A stretch of 64,000 nt of DNA from Pyxidicoccus xibeiensis (GCF_024198175.1 NZ_JAJVKV010000008.1:62001-126000); one strand, 5' to 3'. Shown: positions 34,619 to 44,293, counted from the first letter of the stretch. Numbers and translations: made by a program. Notes: generated from the sequence alone by a model not told the origin.

Positions 34619-37345
34619 ATGAGCGTCGGACCCGCGAGTGGCAGTCGGAGCAACGGCACCAGTGAGCAGGAAGCGGCACGGCGCGCCGCCGAGGAGGCAC
34701 GGCGCGCGGCGGCGGAGGCCGCTCGCAGGGCCGCGGAGGCCGCTCGCAAGGCGGCAGAAGCCCAGGCCCAGCAGGCCGCGGAGGCCGCTCGCAAGGCCAA
34801 CACGGCGTTCGAGGGCATGCCCCGCAACGAGCAGTTCGACAAGCGCCTGGGGGCCGAGACTCCGGCCACGTCGCTGCTCACGGAGGACGCCAGGGATGGA
34901 CAGGTGAACTGCCTGGACGTTGCCGCCGACTGGGCCAACAAGGCCACCCCGGAGCTTCGTGCGCGCTCGGAGATGGTCTTCCTCGAGGACACGCGCTCCG
35001 GCACGGAGGGCGAGTCAGGCCACGTCGTCATCCGGCAGGGCGAGCAGATCCTCGATCCGACGACGAACAAGTCCTACGAGTCGATGGAGGCCTTCAAGAA
35101 GGCCGAGCCGCACTACCAGGAAGCCGGCAGCCTCTCCGCCCGACACGTCAAGAACATCCTCGACACGCCTCCAGGCTCGCCCGAGCGGGCCGAGGCCCTG
35201 GCCAGGGCCAGGGTCCCCGCCGGGTTGCAGAAGATGATGGTGGCGGATGAGAAGCCCCCGTCTTCGGCGGAACAGGCCGCCAAGGACTACGACGGTGTCA
35301 TCAAGGGCCGCGCCAGCGGGGCTGAACCCAACAGCCTGTTCACCGAGCTCGTGAAGGAGAAGCAGCACGACCCCGAGTACCTCGCCCAGCTCGTCAAGTC
35401 CGCGAAGGAGGACGGCATCCTCGAGGAGCTCGTCGACCCGCGCCTCTCCAAGAGCGGCAACCCGCTCGACAGCAGCCTCTTCGACAAGAATGACAAGGGC
35501 GAGTACTCCTCCAAGGCCATTGGAGCGGGCGAGGTCCGCAAACATGTCTTGATGGCCCTCGACGCCGCGAAGGCCAAGGGCATCATCACCGACCAGGAGA
35601 TTGGCGCCCTGGCCCAGAAGAGCGAGCCCTGGAAGAGCATCGTCCAGGAGATGCACCCTGGCTGGGCCGGCCCCCGGGTCGCTGGAACAGAGATTCGCAG
35701 CGCCAAGGCCCGCTTCGACGCCACGCACGCGAAGGTCCATGAGAAGCAAGAGGAGTTGCAGAGGCTCCTGTCCGGCTTCGGCACGGCGCTCACCCCGGCC
35801 CAGCAGCAGAAGCTCGTCAAGAAGTTCAAGAGCGAACCCGGGAACCAGGCCATCTTCGACGCCGAGGCCCAGGCGACCAAGGACCTGGCGGCCACGCTCG
35901 AGAAGCACAAGGAAGGCATCCTCAAGAGCGCCGCCACCAATCCCAGCGGCGCCAAGGACCTCTACAAGTCACTCCAGGCCATCGCCAACTCGGGCGCCGC
36001 CAAGACGGCCCTGGACTTCTCCATCGACATCAAGAAGGACCCGGCACTCGCGAAGGCCTTCGAGGGGTTCAAGGATTTCGACAAGGACATCACCGAGCCG
36101 GCGATTTCGAATGGAATCTCCCAGTACATCGCGGAGGACCCCAAGGACCCGAAGGGCGCCATCGCCGCGTTCCAGAAGAAGCTCGACGAGCTCGGGGGGA
36201 TCAAGGGCGTCGCGGACGACATCGGCAAGCCCATGTTCGACCTCCAGGGCGGCGCGGCGAAGTTCATGCAAGGCCTCACCGACATGTCGTTGCCCCCGGA
36301 GAAGCGGCAGACCCTCCTCCAGAACCTGGCCGACGAGTTCAAGGGCCAGAGTCCCATCGCCAAGGGGCTGATGAAGGCTTCGCTCGTCGCCTGGAGCGTC
36401 CAGATTGGTGACTCGAAGCTCGACTCCAGCACGTCGGAAGCCATCTCGGAAGCCATCAAGGAGTTCACCAAGGCGGGGCAGGGCACTGCTGAGCTCTTCG
36501 CGGGGGCTGCCCAGAGCCTCGTCGACGCGGAGAAGTACTCGAAGGCCGGGAAGCTCGCCAGGTCCGCTGACTTCGTGGCCAGGATCACCCCGGGGCTCGC
36601 GCTGCTCGCGAACTCGGCTTCCGCCTGGGTCAACGCGAACAAGCTCGCCTCCGGCGAGGGCAACCCGGGCCATGCCGTCGCCCTGGCCGGGGACGTCCTC
36701 GGTATCGTGGGTGGAGCCCTGGAGGCTTTTCCGCTGACGGCGCCGGCCGGAGCCCTCGTGGGTGGCCTCGGCGCCGGCATCAACGCGGTCGGTGAGGTCG
36801 CCGCGAGCATCATCTCGGGTGAAGAGAAGTCCGCGGAGAAGGAGAAGGCGTTCAAGGACAAGCGGGCCGAGTACCTCCACTCCGTGCTGAACGACCCAGA
36901 CCTGGAGCGCACCCTCCTCGACGCGGATGGAGAGGTGGTCCATAAGTTGACCCAGGACCTGAAGCTTCCCCCCAAGGACGTCCAGGCGCTCGCCAAGAAG
37001 TACCCCTCCCTCCTGTACACCAAGGAGTCCCTCGCGCAGCTCGACGGGCTGAAGAAAACCGCGGACCAGCTCAAGCTGGCACCCAGCCAGGTCGTCGACT
37101 TCCTCAACGACGTCGGCAGGGGCGCGGAGGACCCGAGCATGGCCTTGCAGGTCGTCCTCCAACGCTTCGCCCCGGGTGAGGTGAACTCGCTGAGTGAGGT
37201 GAAGACCCGGGACGCGCTCGTCGCCGGGCTGAAGCAGGCGTACAAGGAGTACGGCCCCGACGACTCGTTCCATGACAATCAGCCGGACGCCCCGAGCTTC
37301 GAGAAGGGCTACGAGAACGCCATCCGGGCCGCCGGGAAGCTCTGA
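34619..37345 (+). CDS. Large toxin-like protein with Cys-His-Asp triad
   Basis: 908 residues from ATG 34619 (AGGAG 8 bases upstream). Residues 18-62 are an Ala/Arg/Glu-rich coiled coil (repeats of RRAAEEAR and ARKAAEA). A small domain follows with Cys98 (QVNCLDVAADWA), His135 (ESGHVVI) and Asp146 (ILDPTTNKSYES), the layout of papain-, transglutaminase- or Tox-PL-like cysteine enzymes. The middle (230-660) is helical and Lys-rich without recognised domains. Residues about 665-735 are hydrophobic and Gly-rich (ALAGDVLGIVGGALEAF, ALVGGLGAGINAVGEV), as in membrane-active toxins or effectors. There is no signal peptide. It is followed by a possible partner gene after 72 bases. Confidence 0.75.
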   Translation: MSVGPASGSRSNGTSEQEAARRAAEEARRAAAEAARRAAEAARKAAEAQAQQAAEAARKANTAFEGMPRNEQFDKRLGAETPATSLLTEDARDGQVNCLDVAADWANKATPELRARSEMVFLEDTRSGTEGESGHVVIRQGEQILDPTTNKSYESMEAFKKAEPHYQEAGSLSARHVKNILDTPPGSPERAEALARARVPAGLQKMMVADEKPPSSAEQAAKDYDGVIKGRASGAEPNSLFTELVKEKQHDPEYLAQLVKSAKEDGILEELVDPRLSKSGNPLDSSLFDKNDKGEYSSKAIGAGEVRKHVLMALDAAKAKGIITDQEIGALAQKSEPWKSIVQEMHPGWAGPRVAGTEIRSAKARFDATHAKVHEKQEELQRLLSGFGTALTPAQQQKLVKKFKSEPGNQAIFDAEAQATKDLAATLEKHKEGILKSAATNPSGAKDLYKSLQAIANSGAAKTALDFSIDIKKDPALAKAFEGFKDFDKDITEPAISNGISQYIAEDPKDPKGAIAAFQKKLDELGGIKGVADDIGKPMFDLQGGAAKFMQGLTDMSLPPEKRQTLLQNLADEFKGQSPIAKGLMKASLVAWSVQIGDSKLDSSTSEAISEAIKEFTKAGQGTAELFAGAAQSLVDAEKYSKAGKLARSADFVARITPGLALLANSASAWVNANKLASGEGNPGHAVALAGDVLGIVGGALEAFPLTAPAGALVGGLGAGINAVGEVAASIISGEEKSAEKEKAFKDKRAEYLHSVLNDPDLERTLLDADGEVVHKLTQDLKLPPKDVQALAKKYPSLLYTKESLAQLDGLKKTADQLKLAPSQVVDFLNDVGRGAEDPSMALQVVLQRFAPGEVNSLSEVKTRDALVAGLKQAYKEYGPDDSFHDNQPDAPSFEKGYENAIRAAGKL

Positions 37346-37417
37346 TTCACTCCGCGGGGGGCCGCGGGACGCAACCCGCCCCCCAGCGCGGCGCGGCGAA
37401 GCAGTAGGCTTGGGTGG

Positions 37418-38176
37418 ATGGCAAACCACCTGGCCTGCATCGGAATCCACGCGACTGACAGGGCGTCCTTCGCACGCGTCCTGGACTCCCTGCTGGAGCA
37501 CACCACGACCGCGGGCACGACGCCCGGCCATGAGCTGAAGCTGTGGTCCGACGCGTCGGGTGCCAGCTACGGCTTCGTCTTCACCCGGGAGGGCAAGGTG
37601 GAGTGCTCCACCCCGGGCTTCCGGGCGGAGTCGCGTCTGCGGGTGCGCGCCACCGGCTTCGCCGCCGACAAGAGCTGCCGCTTCTGCGACCTGCTCGAGG
37701 CCGAGGTGGTCGACTCCGAGGGCCACGTCCTCTATCCGTTCGCCACGACGCTCGCGGACCTCGTGCTGGTGCGCGAGCGCGTCCAGGCCGGCGCGGCGCT
37801 GGAGCTGGCACCGTGCGCCTTCGCCGAGTCGCTGCAGGCCTGGCCGGACAAGGAGGCCTACGAGGCTTCGCGCAAGCCGGGCAAGGCGCAGTTGGGCTCG
37901 CAGTTCTTCATCCCCAATCCCGCCGCGCTCATGAAGAAGGACGGCCCCCCTCCGCCCGTCGCGCCCCGGGCCCACTTCACCGGGCATGTCGAGGCCGCGG
38001 ACGTGCGCACCAACGGCGTCACCGGCCAGCCGTTCCAGCACGCCCTCGTGCGGACCTACGGCGGTGTGTACGACGTGCTCGCGGCGGCCGACGAGAAGAC
38101 ACCCCGGCTGCAGCCCGGCAACATCGTCAGGGGGACCTTCTGGCTGGTGGCGCGCGTGACGGCGGGCCTGGACTGA
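37418..38176 (+). CDS. Unknown protein, possible partner of the 908-residue protein
   Basis: 252 residues; no signal peptide or membrane segment. It begins MANHLACIGIHATDRASFARVLDSLL, a helix-strand start resembling glyoxalase or ACT-like folds, and contains SCRFCDLLEAEVVD (a Cys-x2-Cys) and a C-terminal beta region (GNIVRGTFWLVARV) that looks like a small OB-like barrel. It lies 72 bases after the toxin-like gene on the same strand, so an immunity or chaperone role is possible, but nothing in the sequence proves it. It converges with the Tiki/ChaN-like gene. Confidence 0.65.
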   Translation: MANHLACIGIHATDRASFARVLDSLLEHTTTAGTTPGHELKLWSDASGASYGFVFTREGKVECSTPGFRAESRLRVRATGFAADKSCRFCDLLEAEVVDSEGHVLYPFATTLADLVLVRERVQAGAALELAPCAFAESLQAWPDKEAYEASRKPGKAQLGSQFFIPNPAALMKKDGPPPPVAPRAHFTGHVEAADVRTNGVTGQPFQHALVRTYGGVYDVLAAADEKTPRLQPGNIVRGTFWLVARVTAGLD

Positions 38177-38204
38177 GCGGGGGAGTGGTCACGGCCCGCT
38201 CGTG

Positions 38205-39908
38205 TCACTGCGCCTTCATGTCGGCAGGCGGCGTGCCACCCGCAGGCGCGGGACTGGAGGGCGCCGGGTTGACGACGCGCGGGGCGCGAGCCCGCTCCGT
38301 GCTCGCCAGCGTGTAGACCCGCTGCGTGGGACCCGGCGCGGGGACTCCGGGAGGCATGACGGGCTCGGGCTGCGGCTCGTGCCCGCGCAGGGCGATGGCC
38401 GGCAGGGACGCGGACAGCGCCCCCACGTCGAGGAAGCCGTGGAACCCCTCGTCGTCGGGCTCCTCCAGCAGCCGGATGGCGGGCACGCCCGCCGTGGGCC
38501 CCGTGACGCGGGGATCCGGGGTGATGCCCAGGATGTCGCACTCCACCGCGTTGTCCGGCGTCAGGTCACAGCCCCACCGCCGGCCCTGGGCATGACCCAG
38601 CTCCAGCACCTTCACGGCCGGGTCCGCCTGGGCCAGGTGCTTGGACATGGGGACGAAGTCGTCATTCCAGTCCGCCTCGAGACGGGTGTGCGCGTTGCCG
38701 GCCAGCACCAGGAAGACGTCGTCGGGCCGCGCGGCGCGCTGGGCCAGCAGCAGCCTGGCCATCTTCTCGTCGCGCACGCTGCCCTGGCTCATGTCCGTGT
38801 CGAAGGCCACCACGGAGACCTTGTGCCCGGCCGCGCGCATCGCTCGCATCCGGTCGATGAGGTCCATCACCGCCCGGCTGCCACGGCCGTCCTGCTGCAC
38901 CTTGCGCCAGAAGTTTCCCTTGAGCAGCGCGTCCTGGTCACTCGGGCCTCCGGAGCTCGCCAGGTACGCGTCGATGCGCTGCTGCTCTGTCTGCGAGATG
39001 GAGACACCCACGGTGACGGCCAGCCCGGTAGCCCCGGCGTCGCAGGCCAGGTCGCCCACGGCGCGGGGCGCCTCCCAGGTGCCGGGCTGCTCGCCGATGA
39101 GCACCGTGGCCCCGGCGCGCAGCAGCGGCTGGAAGCCGCTCACGGTCCGGGTGCAGGCCTCTTGGGGCGGCTGCCGCCAGCGCTTGAGGTAGAAGGACGG
39201 GTCCCGGGCGAAGGTGTCATTCCGGGTGAGGGGCAGGGTGCCGGTGAGCGTCTCCAGCGCGGGACGCTGCTCGATGCGCAGCAGCAGCTGCTGCTCCAGC
39301 TTCAGGTCCCGGGTGCCGAAGGCCTGGCCCTCGGTCTCCATCCAGGGCGCCGCGTCGTTGATGACGAGGTTGCTGCCCTCGGCCCCGGCCATCGTGTCCT
39401 GCATCGGGTTGGTGGCGAGGTCGCGAGGCGCACCGCGCTGACGCAGGCGCTGCTCGAACTGCGTCATCAGCATGTGCTTCTGAACAATCTCTCCCGACTT
39501 GTCGTAGAGGACCTCGGCGTCATTGCTGAAGAAGGTCCGCTTCATCCGGAAGATGCGGATGATGGACTGCCGGTGGCCCATGGGCTCGCCGGCCACCAGG
39601 TAGCGGATGCTGTCGCCATCGCTCTTCCAGCCCCACCCGGCCCTGCCCAGCTCCGCGGTCCTCCAGGCGGTCAGCAGGTACTTGGGGTCCTCCATGGGCT
39701 GCAGCACCCAGCCCTCGTCCTTCAGGAGCTTCGTGGCCTCGGCCAGCGCCCGCTCCACCGGCAGCATGAAGATGTGCTCGTAGTGGGGCGCGGACAGCTC
39801 CTCGGGCTTGGGGGCTGCTGCGGCGGCGGGCCCCTCCGAGGGGCGCGCATTCCTCGCGCACCCCGCCGCGAGCACCCACAGCCACAGCAGGACATGACGC
39901 ATGTACAT
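38205..39908 (-). CDS. Tiki/ChaN-like lipoprotein
   Basis: 567 residues; ATG 39908 or 39902, both near AAGGAG. LLWLWVLAAGC is a lipobox. Residues 40-260 are an unassigned N-terminal domain. From about 285 the pattern TVLIGEQPGTWEAPRAVGDLAC resembles the GExHGTxExP start of the TraB/Tiki/ChaN superfamily (metal-dependent peptidases or haem-binding proteins), and LVLAGNAHTRLE matches its C-terminal GNxHT motif. The His of the first motif is replaced by Pro (GEQPGT), so catalysis is doubtful. The C-terminal tail is Pro-rich. Cell-surface or periplasmic; function unknown. Confidence 0.75.
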   Translation of the reverse strand: MYMRHVLLWLWVLAAGCARNARPSEGPAAAAAPKPEELSAPHYEHIFMLPVERALAEATKLLKDEGWVLQPMEDPKYLLTAWRTAELGRAGWGWKSDGDSIRYLVAGEPMGHRQSIIRIFRMKRTFFSNDAEVLYDKSGEIVQKHMLMTQFEQRLRQRGAPRDLATNPMQDTMAGAEGSNLVINDAAPWMETEGQAFGTRDLKLEQQLLLRIEQRPALETLTGTLPLTRNDTFARDPSFYLKRWRQPPQEACTRTVSGFQPLLRAGATVLIGEQPGTWEAPRAVGDLACDAGATGLAVTVGVSISQTEQQRIDAYLASSGGPSDQDALLKGNFWRKVQQDGRGSRAVMDLIDRMRAMRAAGHKVSVVAFDTDMSQGSVRDEKMARLLLAQRAARPDDVFLVLAGNAHTRLEADWNDDFVPMSKHLAQADPAVKVLELGHAQGRRWGCDLTPDNAVECDILGITPDPRVTGPTAGVPAIRLLEEPDDEGFHGFLDVGALSASLPAIALRGHEPQPEPVMPPGVPAPGPTQRVYTLASTERARAPRVVNPAPSSPAPAGGTPPADMKAQ

Positions 39909-40295
39909 TCCGCTCCTTCCACAGCCAGGTCGCGGTGGAGAACGTCCTTCTCCCAGGGGGATATCGGCACTCCGCCTTGGAGCGCGGCACAGGCGCCTCG
40001 GAGCCGCGACTCCAGCACGGAAATGGGGTGTCGAATCCCGTCTCGCTTCCGGAGCTGATGGGTGGGCCTGGACACCAGAGCACAACGACTTTGAACAATT
40101 CGCACCTGATGTGATCGAACTACTCCGCCCGCAGTCATCCAAAAGCCGCCGCGCGACGCACCTGCGGGCGCGTCGCACGGCGACAACCCGACACGCGGAG
40201 GCGACCCCGCCTTCGCGCGACACACCGCGCCCTCGGGGTTCCGGGGTGCGGTCTTCGGCTGCTGGAGCTCCACGTCATACACATCGGGAGATCGG
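39909..40295. other. Divergent intergenic region
   Basis: 387 bases between the divergent lipoprotein and metalloprotease genes. No gene is supported. A lower-GC patch at about 40079-40127 (ACTTTGAACAATTCG onward) is the likeliest promoter area for the protease, whose start has GGGAGATCGG just upstream. No inverted repeat or structured RNA is obvious. Confidence 0.5.
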
Positions 40296-42458
40296 ATGCA
40301 TCTGCGGAGAGCGGTTTTCGGACTCGTGGCGTCTTCGAGTGTGGTGTTCGCGGCCCCCGCGCCGAGCGATGAGCTCGCGGAGGTTCGTGCGCGGGTGTAC
40401 CAGTCGGGGCGCGCCCTCACGGCCCCCTCGCGCTCCAGCGCGAGCGCGGTGGTGGCCGGGTTCCTGCGCGCGCGCGGGGGCTCCGACGCCACCGTCGGCT
40501 CCCTGCGTGCGACAGAGGCGCGGCAGGGGCTCATCACCCATGTGCGCTACGAGCAGTACGTAGGAGGCCTGCGCGTCCACGGCGCCTATGCCAAGGCGGC
40601 GGTGAACGAGCAGGGTGAGCTGATCCACCTCATCGACGGCACGTCCCAGGTGGGCGCCGTGGCCTCGGCGCGCGTGTCCGAGTCGGACGCGGTCGGCGCC
40701 GCGCTGCGCAACCTCTACCCGGAGCTGCGAGACACGCAGCCGGCCGAGCAGGCTCGCGACGGAAACACGGTCTCCTTCGCGGGGGGCGCCTTCTTCCATC
40801 GCGGCCCCACGGTCGAGCGCGTCGCCTACGCGGCGGCCAGCGGAGCGCTCCGGACGGGCTTCCTGGTCGAGACCTGGACCGCCAAGACGAACCAGCTTAC
40901 GCACACGCTGGTCAGCGGCGAGGGCAGGGTGCTCTCCAGCGAGTCACGCACCGCCAACGACCGGTACAACGTCTTCACGAACGACCCGATGAAGACGCCG
41001 CAGGCCATCGTGGCCGGTCCGGGCACGGGCAACCTCGAGTCGCCCATCGGCTGGCTCAACAGCTCCGGGCTCACCACGCGGCTGATTGCCGGCAACAACG
41101 TGCGCGCCTACCTGGACGTGGACGCCAACAATGCCCCGGACTCGGGCGGCACCTCGGTGACCAACGGTGACTTCCTCACCGTCGCGAACCAGTCCGTTGC
41201 CCCGACGACCGACGCCAACCGCAATGTGACCGTGCAGAACCTGTTCTACCTGAACAATGTCATCCACGACAGGCTCTACCGCCATGGCTTCAATGAGGCA
41301 GCGCTGAACTTCCAGGAGAACAACTTCAGCAAGGGAGGCCTGGGCAGCGACTCCGTGGACGCCGAGGCGCAGGACGGCAGCGGCACCGACAACGCGAACT
41401 TCTCGACGCCGGCCGACGGCTCGAACCCGCGCATGCAGATGTACCTCTGGACCGGCGTGGGCACCCACCAGGTCTACGTGCAGACGCCGACGTCCATCGC
41501 CGGCACCTACGTGGCGCAGGGCGACGGTGAGTTCGGCCCGGCGCTCACCACCACCGGCATCTCCGGCGACATCGTGCTCGTCAACGATGGGGTGGGGACG
41601 ACCTCCGACGGCTGCGAGTCCATTCCGTCGGGCTCGCTCACCGGGAAGATCGCGCTCATGGACCGGGGTGTCTGCGGCTTCTCGGTGAAGGTGAAGAACG
41701 CGCAGCTCGCGGGGGCCACGGCCGCCATTGTCGCCAACAACCAGGGCGACGGTGTGATGACGATGGGTGGCGCGGACACCACCATCACCATTCCCTCCGT
41801 CTTTGTCGGCCAGGCCACCGGTGCCACGCTTCGCTCGGTCACCGGTGTCAACGGCACCGTCCGCAAGTCGCCGGCCGCGCCGCTGCAGCGTGACTCGTCG
41901 GTGGACTCCGACATCGTCTTCCACGAGTACGGGCACGGCCTGACCTGGCGCATGATCGGCTCGATGAGCGGCCCCATCTCCGGCGCCATCGGCGAGGGCA
42001 TGAGCGACGTGCTGGCCATCATCATCAACGACAACGACCGCGTCGCCGAGTACTCGGGCTCGAGCGACCTGGGCATCCGCAGCGCGCCGTACACCCACTA
42101 CCCGCGCACCTACGGCGACGTGGCGGGCACCGGCGTCCACTTCGACGGCGAGGTGTACGGCGCCATCGGCTGGCAGCTGTGGCTCAACTTCCAGGCGGCG
42201 GGCGTCTCCAAGGACACGCTGCTGAACTACCTGGTCGACGGCATGAACTACACGCCGGCCGGCCCGTACTACGAGCACATGCGCGACGGCATCCTCCAGT
42301 CGGTGGCCAATGCCGGCAACGCGCACCGCTGCCTGGTGTGGGACGCGTTCGCGAAGTACGGCGTGGGCGTCGGCGCGAAGGCGACCCTCCAGCGCGTGAA
42401 GGGTGTGACGAAGCCGGTCATCACCCAGTCCTTCGCCAGGCCGTCGGACTGCCCGTAA
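40296..42458 (+). CDS. Secreted M36 (fungalysin-like) metalloprotease with PA domain
   Basis: 720 residues. Signal peptide AVFGLVASSSVVFAAP, then an FTP propeptide (about 30-200, with YEQYVGGLRVHGAYAKAAVNE). The catalytic domain is split by an inserted PA domain (about 385-530, with ALMDRGVCGFSVKVKNAQLAGA). The zinc site HEYGH (His543, His547) and the downstream GEGMSD carboxylate are intact. The layout matches bacterial and fungal M36 proteases. It should autoprocess after export and degrade extracellular protein, in line with predatory or nutritional proteolysis. A strong terminator follows at 42486-42522. Confidence 0.93.
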   Translation: MHLRRAVFGLVASSSVVFAAPAPSDELAEVRARVYQSGRALTAPSRSSASAVVAGFLRARGGSDATVGSLRATEARQGLITHVRYEQYVGGLRVHGAYAKAAVNEQGELIHLIDGTSQVGAVASARVSESDAVGAALRNLYPELRDTQPAEQARDGNTVSFAGGAFFHRGPTVERVAYAAASGALRTGFLVETWTAKTNQLTHTLVSGEGRVLSSESRTANDRYNVFTNDPMKTPQAIVAGPGTGNLESPIGWLNSSGLTTRLIAGNNVRAYLDVDANNAPDSGGTSVTNGDFLTVANQSVAPTTDANRNVTVQNLFYLNNVIHDRLYRHGFNEAALNFQENNFSKGGLGSDSVDAEAQDGSGTDNANFSTPADGSNPRMQMYLWTGVGTHQVYVQTPTSIAGTYVAQGDGEFGPALTTTGISGDIVLVNDGVGTTSDGCESIPSGSLTGKIALMDRGVCGFSVKVKNAQLAGATAAIVANNQGDGVMTMGGADTTITIPSVFVGQATGATLRSVTGVNGTVRKSPAAPLQRDSSVDSDIVFHEYGHGLTWRMIGSMSGPISGAIGEGMSDVLAIIINDNDRVAEYSGSSDLGIRSAPYTHYPRTYGDVAGTGVHFDGEVYGAIGWQLWLNFQAAGVSKDTLLNYLVDGMNYTPAGPYYEHMRDGILQSVANAGNAHRCLVWDAFAKYGVGVGAKATLQRVKGVTKPVITQSFARPSDCP

Positions 42459-42485
42459 CGCCCGGCGTCCCTCGTTGAAGCCCCT

Positions 42486-42522
42486 GGCGGGTGCCCGGAA
42501 GAGACGGGCACCCGCCTTCTTC
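42486..42522. terminator. Bidirectional rho-independent terminator
   Basis: GGCGGGTGCCCG and CGGGCACCCGCC form a perfect 12-bp stem with a 7-base loop, followed by TTCTTC. It sits 27 bases after the M36 protease stop and 57 bases from the convergent gene's stop, so it can serve both strands. Confidence 0.85.
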
Positions 42523-42578
42523 ATGTACTACCAGATGGCTGCCAGCCCGCCGATACGTGGTGCCCTTCAGCGGGCCTG

Positions 42579-43355
42579 CTACCGCTCCACCCGCAGCGTG
42601 TACGTGAAGTCGATGGGGCTGCCGAAGGGCGCCAGCGCCTGCACGTTCACGACGTGCTCGCCCGGGGGAAGCAGCAGCATCAGCCACCAGCCATCCGTCA
42701 CGCCCTGCTGCTCGCCGCCGGTGAGGCAGGGGTCGGGAATCTTCCCGACGAGGCTGGGGTCGGTGTCGAAGGTGAAGAGCCCGCTGGTGTGGCGGTGCCG
42801 GCGGGTGTCGACGCTCCGGCCGTTGATGGTGACGCGCAGGTCCTGCGTGCCGTTGTTGAAGTCGATGGCGCCCGTGCGCAGGAAGTCCTCGAGCGTCTGG
42901 CCCGGCGCCGGCTTGAAGTCCGGGTCGGGGCAGGGGAAGTCGTTGATGATGACCCACAGCGGCAGCAGCACGGGCTTGTGTCTCGGGACGCGGCAGGTGC
43001 GCTGGTACGTGGTGTCCAGGTCATAGGTGGGCACGAAGAAGACCGGGTCGTCCTGCAGCTCGCCGCAGTCCTGCTCCAGGAGGAGCATGGGGCTGCGGTC
43101 GGCCGGCACGCGGAAGTGCCAGCGGTACCACTCCTTCGTCCACTCGGTGATGCTGCGGCCGTGCACGCGCGCCCGAGGCGGGAGGACGACCGCCTTGTGG
43201 CCCCCCCACTGCGCTCCCAGCTCGCCTTCCTCCTGCTGCGTCTCCGCCATGGCGGAGTCCGGTTCCGCCGGCACTTGCGTGGACGTGGGCTCCTCTGCCG
43301 CGCAACCCGCGAGCAGTCCGGCGAGCACTGCCACCGCGATGAACTGGCCTCTCAT
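42579..43355 (-). CDS. Lipoprotein of unknown function
   Basis: 258 residues from ATG 43355 (AGGAGGG 6 bases upstream). AVLAGLLAGC is the lipobox. After an acidic linker comes a domain starting VLPPRARVHGRSITEWTKEWYRWHFRVP, a pattern met in a family of secreted proteins of unknown function from Proteobacteria and Actinobacteria, and ending LMLLLPPGEHVVNVQALAPFG with a beta-sandwich character. Several Cys could pair. It lies 32 bases downstream of the AraC gene on the same strand, so the regulator and the lipoprotein may be co-transcribed. Confidence 0.78.
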   Translation of the reverse strand: MRGQFIAVAVLAGLLAGCAAEEPTSTQVPAEPDSAMAETQQEEGELGAQWGGHKAVVLPPRARVHGRSITEWTKEWYRWHFRVPADRSPMLLLEQDCGELQDDPVFFVPTYDLDTTYQRTCRVPRHKPVLLPLWVIINDFPCPDPDFKPAPGQTLEDFLRTGAIDFNNGTQDLRVTINGRSVDTRRHRHTSGLFTFDTDPSLVGKIPDPCLTGGEQQGVTDGWWLMLLLPPGEHVVNVQALAPFGSPIDFTYTLRVER

Positions 43356-43387
43356 GGTGAACCCTCCTGAGTGTTGAGGGCTCCAAG

Positions 43388-44293
43388 CTAGAGAGGCGCG
43401 GGCGCGCCGTATTGTACGTGCTTGCGCTGGGCCTCGAGCCCGGAGCGCACCGCGGCCCGGTAGGCGCCGGGCGTCACCCCCAGCGTGCGCCCGAAGTGCT
43501 TGATGAGGTGGCTCTGGTCCGTGAAGCCGGAGGCCAGCGCCACCTCGGCCATGGGCAGCGGCCCGGCCAGCAGCTCCTGGGCGCGCCGCAGCCGCAGGGC
43601 GCGCTGGTACACCTGGGGCGTCTGCCCGAGCTGCTGGTGGAACGCACGCACCAGGTGCCAGGGGCTGAGGCGGGCCGCGCGAGCCAGCTCCTCGAGCGAC
43701 ACGTTGCGCGTGACGTCCTCCTCCAGCAGCGCCCGCGCCCGCCGCACGCCCGGAGTGCACGCCGGAGTCCGCCGGCCCCGCCGTCCCACGCCCGCATGGC
43801 GCCGCAGCAGCGCCACCAGCAACCCGAGCAGCCGCTCCTCGCGCTCCAGCCGCGCCGCCGCGCCGTCCTTCAGGGCCTCGAAGGTGGCGGTGAAGGAGCC
43901 CAGGAGCCGCGAGTCCTCGAGCACGGGAGCGGCGAAGCCGGGCAGGGTCCCCGCCGGTGCGCCGGCCTCCTCGGCGGCGCGGGTGAGCAGCGCGGGTGGA
44001 ATGTAGAGGATGCGGTAGGCCCACCCGACACCGCTGTCCGCGGCGCGGCCCTCGTGCATCTCTCCGGGGGCCACCGCCAGCAGGCTGCCCGCCGATGCCA
44101 CCACCCGTTGGCCCTGCAGGTGCAATGCCTCCGCACCGGCGTCATAGGCGCACAGGGAGAAGACATCGTGGGAGTGCTTGGGGAAGGCCCACCGCGTGTA
44201 CGCCGCCCGCTGCAGCTCCAGGCCGGGCACCTCCGGCGTCACCCAGAATCCGTCGGCGGGCGCCTGCTCGGCGCGTGGCTCTCTGCGTCGCAT
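43388..44293 (-). CDS. AraC family transcriptional regulator
   Basis: 301 residues from ATG 44293 (GGAG 6 bases upstream). The N-terminal AraC-type sensor (about 25-120) has AFPKHSHDVFSLCAYDAG and AVAPGEMHEG. The C-terminal double helix-turn-helix (about 195-290) includes VSLEELARAARLSPWHLVRAFHQQ and MAEVALASGFTDQSHLIKHF. It activates or represses genes in response to a small ligand. The immediate downstream gene is the lipoprotein, a likely target. Long in-frame upstream sequence has no coding character, so the later start is preferred. Confidence 0.92.
   Translation of the reverse strand: MRRREPRAEQAPADGFWVTPEVPGLELQRAAYTRWAFPKHSHDVFSLCAYDAGAEALHLQGQRVVASAGSLLAVAPGEMHEGRAADSGVGWAYRILYIPPALLTRAAEEAGAPAGTLPGFAAPVLEDSRLLGSFTATFEALKDGAAARLEREERLLGLLVALLRRHAGVGRRGRRTPACTPGVRRARALLEEDVTRNVSLEELARAARLSPWHLVRAFHQQLGQTPQVYQRALRLRRAQELLAGPLPMAEVALASGFTDQSHLIKHFGRTLGVTPGAYRAAVRSGLEAQRKHVQYGAPAPL

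Noticed and set aside
34680..34800. Short GC-rich direct repeats (GCGGAGGCCGCTCGCA) that could be taken for a CRISPR or satellite.
   Set aside because: They encode an in-frame Ala/Arg/Glu coiled coil and have no spacer structure.
40160..40260. C-rich repeats (CGCGCGACGCACC, CGCGACACACCGCG) as a regulatory repeat.
   Set aside because: Imperfect and without symmetry; probably base composition.
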